Assembly: GCF_900113085.1 (NCBI RefSeq)
Contig: NZ_FOOC01000009.1
Location: forward strand, 1 to 64,000
Source: Fontimonas thermophila
Lineage (GTDB): Bacteria > Pseudomonadota > Gammaproteobacteria > Nevskiales > Nevskiaceae
Reading direction: 5' to 3'
Length of the DNA: 64,000 bases
Position 1 is the stretch's first letter, and the number at the start of each line of letters is the position of its first letter. Made by a program: the position numbers and the translations under genes. This document shows positions 59,986-64,000 of the stretch, one piece after another. The notes under the pieces are model-generated. The model had not been told where the DNA came from. It searched no databases and worked only from the letters and a program-made list of their open reading frames with translations.

Positions 59986-61485
59986 TCACTGTGCGGCCGT
60001 GCCCATCATTCTCTTGATGACGCCACTGAACAACAGCAGCACGATGCCGGCGGTGCCGCCGATCAGTGCCATGTTCAGGAACTGACCTGGCATCGCCTCG
60101 ATGCTGCCGGCGCCAACGTGGCCACCGATCAGGCCGGCCGCGAGATTGCCGACCGCGGCGCCCAAGAACCACGTCCCCATCATCTGGCCAACGTAGCGCG
60201 GCGGCGACAGCTTGGTGACGTTGGACAATCCCACCGGCGACAGACACAGCTCACCGGTCGTATGCAGCAGATAAGTCAGCAGCAGCCAGGTCGGCGCGAC
60301 CTTGCCGCCGCTTTCGATCGCGAGCTCGGCCGCCCACATCAGCACAACGAAACCCAGGCCCAGCTGCACCAGACCCAGGCCGAACTTGGCCGGTGCCGAA
60401 GGATCGAGATTGCGCCTGCCCAGCGTCACCCACAGCCAGGCAAAAAATGGCGACAGCAAAATGATGAAGAGCGGATTCGCCGACTGATACCAGGATGCCG
60501 GATGTACGCCGTCCGGGAAGAAACCGCCGAGCGCGCTGCGGTCGGTGTAGTCCTGGGCAAAGAGATTGAACGTCGTTGCTGCCTGTTCGAATCCGGCCCA
60601 GAACAGGGCCGCGCACAAAAAGAAGATCGCGATGACCGCAACGCGCCCACGCTCTTCGCGTGTCAGATCGGCAAAGAACAGCACATAACCGAAGAACACG
60701 AAGGCCAGTGCCACCATCCCGCTGCCGACGATCTGCGCCAGCTCGGTGATGCCGAGCGGAATCACGCCGGCGTACAGCAACCCGACCAGCACGATGAGCA
60801 GCGCCGCGGAGAGGGCGAGCAGCTTCCAGTTACGCGCGCGCTCGGCGGCGGTGGCCGCGTGCGGTTCCAGACCGGCGTCGCCCAAGTAATGTTCGGTGAG
60901 CTTGTACTGCAAAAGACCCAGACCCATGAACAAGCCAGCGCAGAAAAAACCACCGCGCCAGGACCATCCCTCGCCGATCGTGCCCGCGACCAGCGGCGCG
61001 ATGAACGCGCCGAGATTGATGCCCATGTAGAAGATCGAAAAGCCAGCATCGCGGCGCGCGCCCGGCTGATCGCGGTACAACTCGCCGACGATGGCCGAAA
61101 TGTTCGGCTTGAGCAGACCGACACCGACGACGATGATCGCCAGGCCCAGATAAAACACCGCCGGCGGCGCCGGAATTGCCAGCGTGAAATTGCCGATCAT
61201 GATCAGCACGCCACCCCAGAACACCGCCTTGCGCTGGCCGATCAGACGATCGGCGATCCAGCCGCCGGGCAGCGAGAACAGATAGACCGCGCCGGTATAA
61301 AGGCCGTAGATCGCGCCTGCAGTTTCGCGCGCGATGCCAAAGCCCGGGTTGTCGGCGGTCGCCGCCGCGGTCAAGAACAGGATCAGCAGCGCCCGCATCC
61401 CGTAATAGGTGAAGCGCTCGAAAAACTCGGTCATGAACAGCGTCGCGAGGCCGCGCGGATGCCCGGCCCAGGTTTTCTCGGTCAT
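59986..61485 (-). CDS. POT family proton-dependent oligopeptide transporter
   Basis: This is a 499 aa inner-membrane protein of the PTR2/POT family. The signatures are EFFERFTYYGMRALLILFL in helix one and FYMGINLGAFIAPLV (the FYxxINxG motif). It moves di- and tripeptides with protons. The ATG at 61485 has AAAGG upstream. The M2 peptidase follows by 24 bp, so the pair probably digests and imports peptides together. Confidence 0.95.
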   Translation of the reverse strand: MTEKTWAGHPRGLATLFMTEFFERFTYYGMRALLILFLTAAATADNPGFGIARETAGAIYGLYTGAVYLFSLPGGWIADRLIGQRKAVFWGGVLIMIGNFTLAIPAPPAVFYLGLAIIVVGVGLLKPNISAIVGELYRDQPGARRDAGFSIFYMGINLGAFIAPLVAGTIGEGWSWRGGFFCAGLFMGLGLLQYKLTEHYLGDAGLEPHAATAAERARNWKLLALSAALLIVLVGLLYAGVIPLGITELAQIVGSGMVALAFVFFGYVLFFADLTREERGRVAVIAIFFLCAALFWAGFEQAATTFNLFAQDYTDRSALGGFFPDGVHPASWYQSANPLFIILLSPFFAWLWVTLGRRNLDPSAPAKFGLGLVQLGLGFVVLMWAAELAIESGGKVAPTWLLLTYLLHTTGELCLSPVGLSNVTKLSPPRYVGQMMGTWFLGAAVGNLAAGLIGGHVGAGSIEAMPGQFLNMALIGGTAGIVLLLFSGVIKRMMGTAAQ

Positions 61486-61598
61486 TGGCTCTGGCCTTTG
61501 ATGTGATCGATACGCCCGCTGCTGCGCCTGCCTCCCGCCAGCTGCAGGCCACAGCGCCGGCACTATGCCGCCGCAGCGAAGTCCCGGCATCCGGGAAA

Positions 61599-62078
61599 TT
61601 ACCCAGTGCCCCAAGTCCTCCACAACCACCCTGCACCCCATGCCGCAAGTGCAAGCAGCGCGAGCGCAAGCGCGGCGCGCAAAGCGCCTCGCCACCGAGG
61701 CGGAGGCGGCGGTGGATCGAGCAGACGCGCAAGATGGGCATCGAGCAGTCGCGCATTGCGCCGGTTGGACTTGAATGCGAAATCGAAGGCATCACCGATC
61801 ACCGGCACGGCACCCACCACGGCATCGAGTGCGACGTTGCCCAGCATGCGCACGAACAGCGAAGCCGGCGCGCGCAGGCGCACTGCCTCATAGAGCAGCC
61901 ATAGCCCGAGCAGCAGACCGACGGCATCACCGGCGATCGGCAACAGCCCGATCAAGGCCTCGACACCGATCCGCACGTGCGTACCGGGAATAGCGATGCC
62001 ACTGTCCAGCCAAGTCGCGAGACGGCGAATGCGCTGGCGCGCCGCATGCACGGCCGCGGTTTGTGACTCATTTGCCAT
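61599..62078 (-). CDS. DUF4112 domain-containing membrane protein
   Basis: This is a 159 aa protein. The DUF4112 motif covers about 20-115: LDSGIAIPGTHVRIGVEALI, LLPIAGDAVGLLLGLWLLYE and MLGNVALDAVVGAVPVIGDAFD. Two hydrophobic segments lie here, and a third at the C-terminus (ALRAALALALLALAAWGAGWL). The function is unknown. It is divergent from plsB. Confidence 0.86.
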   Translation of the reverse strand: MANESQTAAVHAARQRIRRLATWLDSGIAIPGTHVRIGVEALIGLLPIAGDAVGLLLGLWLLYEAVRLRAPASLFVRMLGNVALDAVVGAVPVIGDAFDFAFKSNRRNARLLDAHLARLLDPPPPPPRWRGALRAALALALLALAAWGAGWLWRTWGTG

Positions 62079-62182
62079 CGGATGGCCTGGGTTACACTTC
62101 CGCGATAAAACCTATCGAGATGGCGGGACACCGGCCATCCCGGCGCCAAAATTTGCACTCGCGGGACTGTATCGAGAAACTC

Positions 62183-64000
62183 ATGCGCGCGCTGCTCAAC
62201 CGGGCCTTGTATGAATTCGTATGGTGGCTGTTCCGGCCGTTCAATGGCCTGATCCGCTACCGCACGGCTCCGCATCCGCTCGCGGAGAGCCTCAAACTCG
62301 ATCCGGCCAAGCCCGTGGTCTATGTGCTCGCCAACCGTTCCTGGGTCGATTACTTCGTCCTCGAACGCATCTGCAAGGATATGGGCCTGCCCAAGCCCAA
62401 TCGCACCGGATCCAATTTTCCGACACCCGAACGCGCCGGTGTGGTGTACATGCCGGCACTGCTGGAAACACGTGTGCGCAATACCGAGCTCTTGCAGCTC
62501 ATCGAAACCGGCGTGGCGACACGCTCGTTCGACGCGCAAATCGTGCCGGTGTCGATTTTCTGGGGGCGCGACCCCGACAAGGAAACGAGCTGGTTCAAGC
62601 TGATCTTCGCCGACAGCGTCCAGGCCGGACGCGTCCGCAAGTTTTTCATCATGATCGCCAACGGCCGCAACGTGTTCGCGAACTTCGCCATGCCGCTGTC
62701 GTTCCGCGAGCAGATGGACAAGGGCCCGGACTCGACCACGGCGATCCGCAAACTGATCCGTGCGCTGCACTTCCATTTCCTGCGCGCGCGCACCGCCGCA
62801 CTCGGCCCGACGCTGCTGCGCCGTCAGGTGGTCATCGAGTCGCTGCTGGGCAGCCCGGTCGTGCAGCGGGCGATCGAGCGCGAGGCGGGCACGACGCTGA
62901 CGCTCGAAAAAGCCCAGGCCTATGCCCGCAAATGTGCCGAGGAAATCGCCGCCGATTATTCCACGGCGAGCATCCGCTTCCTCGAACGCTTTCTGACCGT
63001 CGTCGTCTTCAAGCGCGTGTTCTCCGGCATCGACGTGCGCGGGCTCGAACGCGTGCGCGAATGGGCACAGCAGTATGAGATCGTCTACATGCCGGCCCAT
63101 CGTTCGCACGCGGATTATCTGCTGGTGTCGTACTCGCTGTATCACGCCGGGCTGGTGCCGCCCCACATCGCCGCCGGCGTGAACCTGAATTTCTGGCCGG
63201 TCGGCGGCCTGCTGCGCCGGTGCGGCGCCTTCTACATGCGCCGCAGCTTCTCCGGCGACCGCATCTACACCGCGGTGTTCCGCGCTTATGTCGATTCACT
63301 GATCCAGCGCGGCTATTCGATCGAGTTCTTCCCCGAGGGCGGACGCAGCCGCACCGGCCGTCTGCTCGCGCCCAAAACCGGACTGCTGTCGATGGTGGTC
63401 GAGGCCGGCCTCAAGCAGACCACGCGCAAAATCCTGCTGGTGCCGGTTTACATCGGTTATGACCGCTGCTGGGAAGTGGGCAGCTACGCCAAGGAACTGC
63501 GCGGCGCCCAGAAACAGAAAGAGTCCGCCGAAAGCCTGCTCAAGGCCGGCAAGATTCTCGGCAAGTCCTACGGCAAGGCCTATATCAACTTCGGCGAACC
63601 GATCCATCTGCAGGACTACGCCGACCAAAAACTGCCCGGCTGGCGCGAGTATTTCGCTGCCAATGCCGAGGGCGCGCCCGAGGGCTTCAAGCGCTTCGTC
63701 AACGATCTGGCGCTGGAAAACGCGCGCCGCATCAACGAAGCTGCGGTCGCCAATCCCACAGGGCTTGCCGCCGTCGCGCTGCTGTCCTCACCGCAGCGCG
63801 TCGTCTCGCAGGATGAATTCGTCGAGCAGATCGGCCATCTGATCTGGCTGCTCAAGGGCAATCCTTATAGCGAACACCAGTACATTCCGGAAACCGCACC
63901 GCGCACGATCGTCGAAAGTAGCCTGCCGATCGCCCGCATCGCCCGCGTGCCGCACGCCTGGGGGGATCTTTTTGGCATCGCCGCACGCGACGCCGTCGCT
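62183..64000 (+). CDS. plsB: Glycerol-3-phosphate 1-O-acyltransferase PlsB (cut by window end)
   Basis: The frame stays open to the last base, so this is partial: 606 codons are present of about 820 in the family. The acyltransferase motifs are VYMPAHRSHADYLLVSY (HxxxxD), then FYMRRSF and FFPEGGRSRTGRLLAPK. PlsB acylates glycerol-3-phosphate at the inner membrane with acyl-ACP or acyl-CoA, the first step of phospholipid synthesis. The ATG at 62183 begins MRALLNRALYEFVWWLFRP. A gene this long is absent from simple stop-to-stop lists because its stop lies outside the window. Confidence 0.96.
   Translation, partial: MRALLNRALYEFVWWLFRPFNGLIRYRTAPHPLAESLKLDPAKPVVYVLANRSWVDYFVLERICKDMGLPKPNRTGSNFPTPERAGVVYMPALLETRVRNTELLQLIETGVATRSFDAQIVPVSIFWGRDPDKETSWFKLIFADSVQAGRVRKFFIMIANGRNVFANFAMPLSFREQMDKGPDSTTAIRKLIRALHFHFLRARTAALGPTLLRRQVVIESLLGSPVVQRAIEREAGTTLTLEKAQAYARKCAEEIAADYSTASIRFLERFLTVVVFKRVFSGIDVRGLERVREWAQQYEIVYMPAHRSHADYLLVSYSLYHAGLVPPHIAAGVNLNFWPVGGLLRRCGAFYMRRSFSGDRIYTAVFRAYVDSLIQRGYSIEFFPEGGRSRTGRLLAPKTGLLSMVVEAGLKQTTRKILLVPVYIGYDRCWEVGSYAKELRGAQKQKESAESLLKAGKILGKSYGKAYINFGEPIHLQDYADQKLPGWREYFAANAEGAPEGFKRFVNDLALENARRINEAAVANPTGLAAVALLSSPQRVVSQDEFVEQIGHLIWLLKGNPYSEHQYIPETAPRTIVESSLPIARIARVPHAWGDLFGIAARDAVA

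Noticed and set aside
58246-61506. Plus-strand reading frame of over 1000 codons
   Set aside because: Antisense to the M2 peptidase and POT genes, both well supported; no family resemblance in the shadow.

Overview
The window is GC-rich, densely coded bacterial DNA. Gene order points to a gammaproteobacterial chromosome. The block rsmG-parA-parB-atpIBEFHAGDC-glmU-glmS is the classic arrangement near the origin in this class. A FadE-type acyl-CoA dehydrogenase of about 820 residues and a PlsB acyltransferase agree with that. The many acyl-CoA dehydrogenases, short-chain dehydrogenases, a PimFBCD-like set and a LvaA/LvaC-like pair fit a lipid- or hydrocarbon-using lineage, perhaps Nevskiales/Xanthomonadales. 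That taxonomic guess is inference only.

Layout. (1) 1-6250 is an accessory region. It holds the 3' end of an IS3-family transposase and an XRE repressor with an ImmA/IrrE metallopeptidase, transcribed away from two unrecognised genes (413 aa, and a 320 aa zinc-ribbon protein). A GlxA-type AraC regulator divergent from a small ABM-type monooxygenase follows, then a largely empty 0.5 kb, then tRNA-Phe. The accessory genes lie on the 3' side of the tRNA, where tRNA-targeting elements integrate. (2) 6436-9335 holds arsS and an AhpD-like partner, then rimO. (3) 9350-11697 holds a UDP-sugar dehydrogenase and an AEC transporter. (4) 11708-24493 is the core block glmS, glmU, the complete F1Fo ATP synthase operon, parB, parA and rsmG, all on the minus strand, with a good promoter before atpI and an intrinsic terminator after atpC. 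(5) 24562-26046 is a HerA-like ATPase.

(6) 26103-33067 holds a LysR regulator facing a six-gene operon: two SDRs, a quinone-oxidoreductase-like MDR, an APH-like kinase, an acyl-CoA dehydrogenase and a PTGR/CurA-like reductase. The kinase and dehydrogenase pair resembles the 4-hydroxyacyl-CoA pathway. (7) 33164-39944 holds a GAF-GGDEF cyclase, an MFS transporter with a one-base frameshift near its 3' end, an LVIVD lipoprotein, a DUF305 protein, ppnN and a MOSC protein. (8) 39996-49185 is a beta-oxidation region: two acyl-CoA dehydrogenases divergent from a hydratase/3-hydroxyacyl-CoA dehydrogenase fusion and a thiolase (PimDC and PimFB-like), then fadE with its TetR regulator behind a perfect 18 bp palindrome.

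(9) 49469-64000 holds envelope and catabolic genes: a PhoD-like phosphatase, a prolyl oligopeptidase, an OmpA-family protein, an NTE-like patatin with a cNMP-binding domain, a fatty acid desaturase, an M2 peptidase, a POT peptide transporter, a DUF4112 protein and plsB, which is cut by the window end.

The least explained unit is the XRE/ImmA plus two-unknown-gene module at 411-4111. It has its own intergenic control region with repeated GTATCTCG half-sites. No rRNA, CRISPR array or prophage structural gene was seen.
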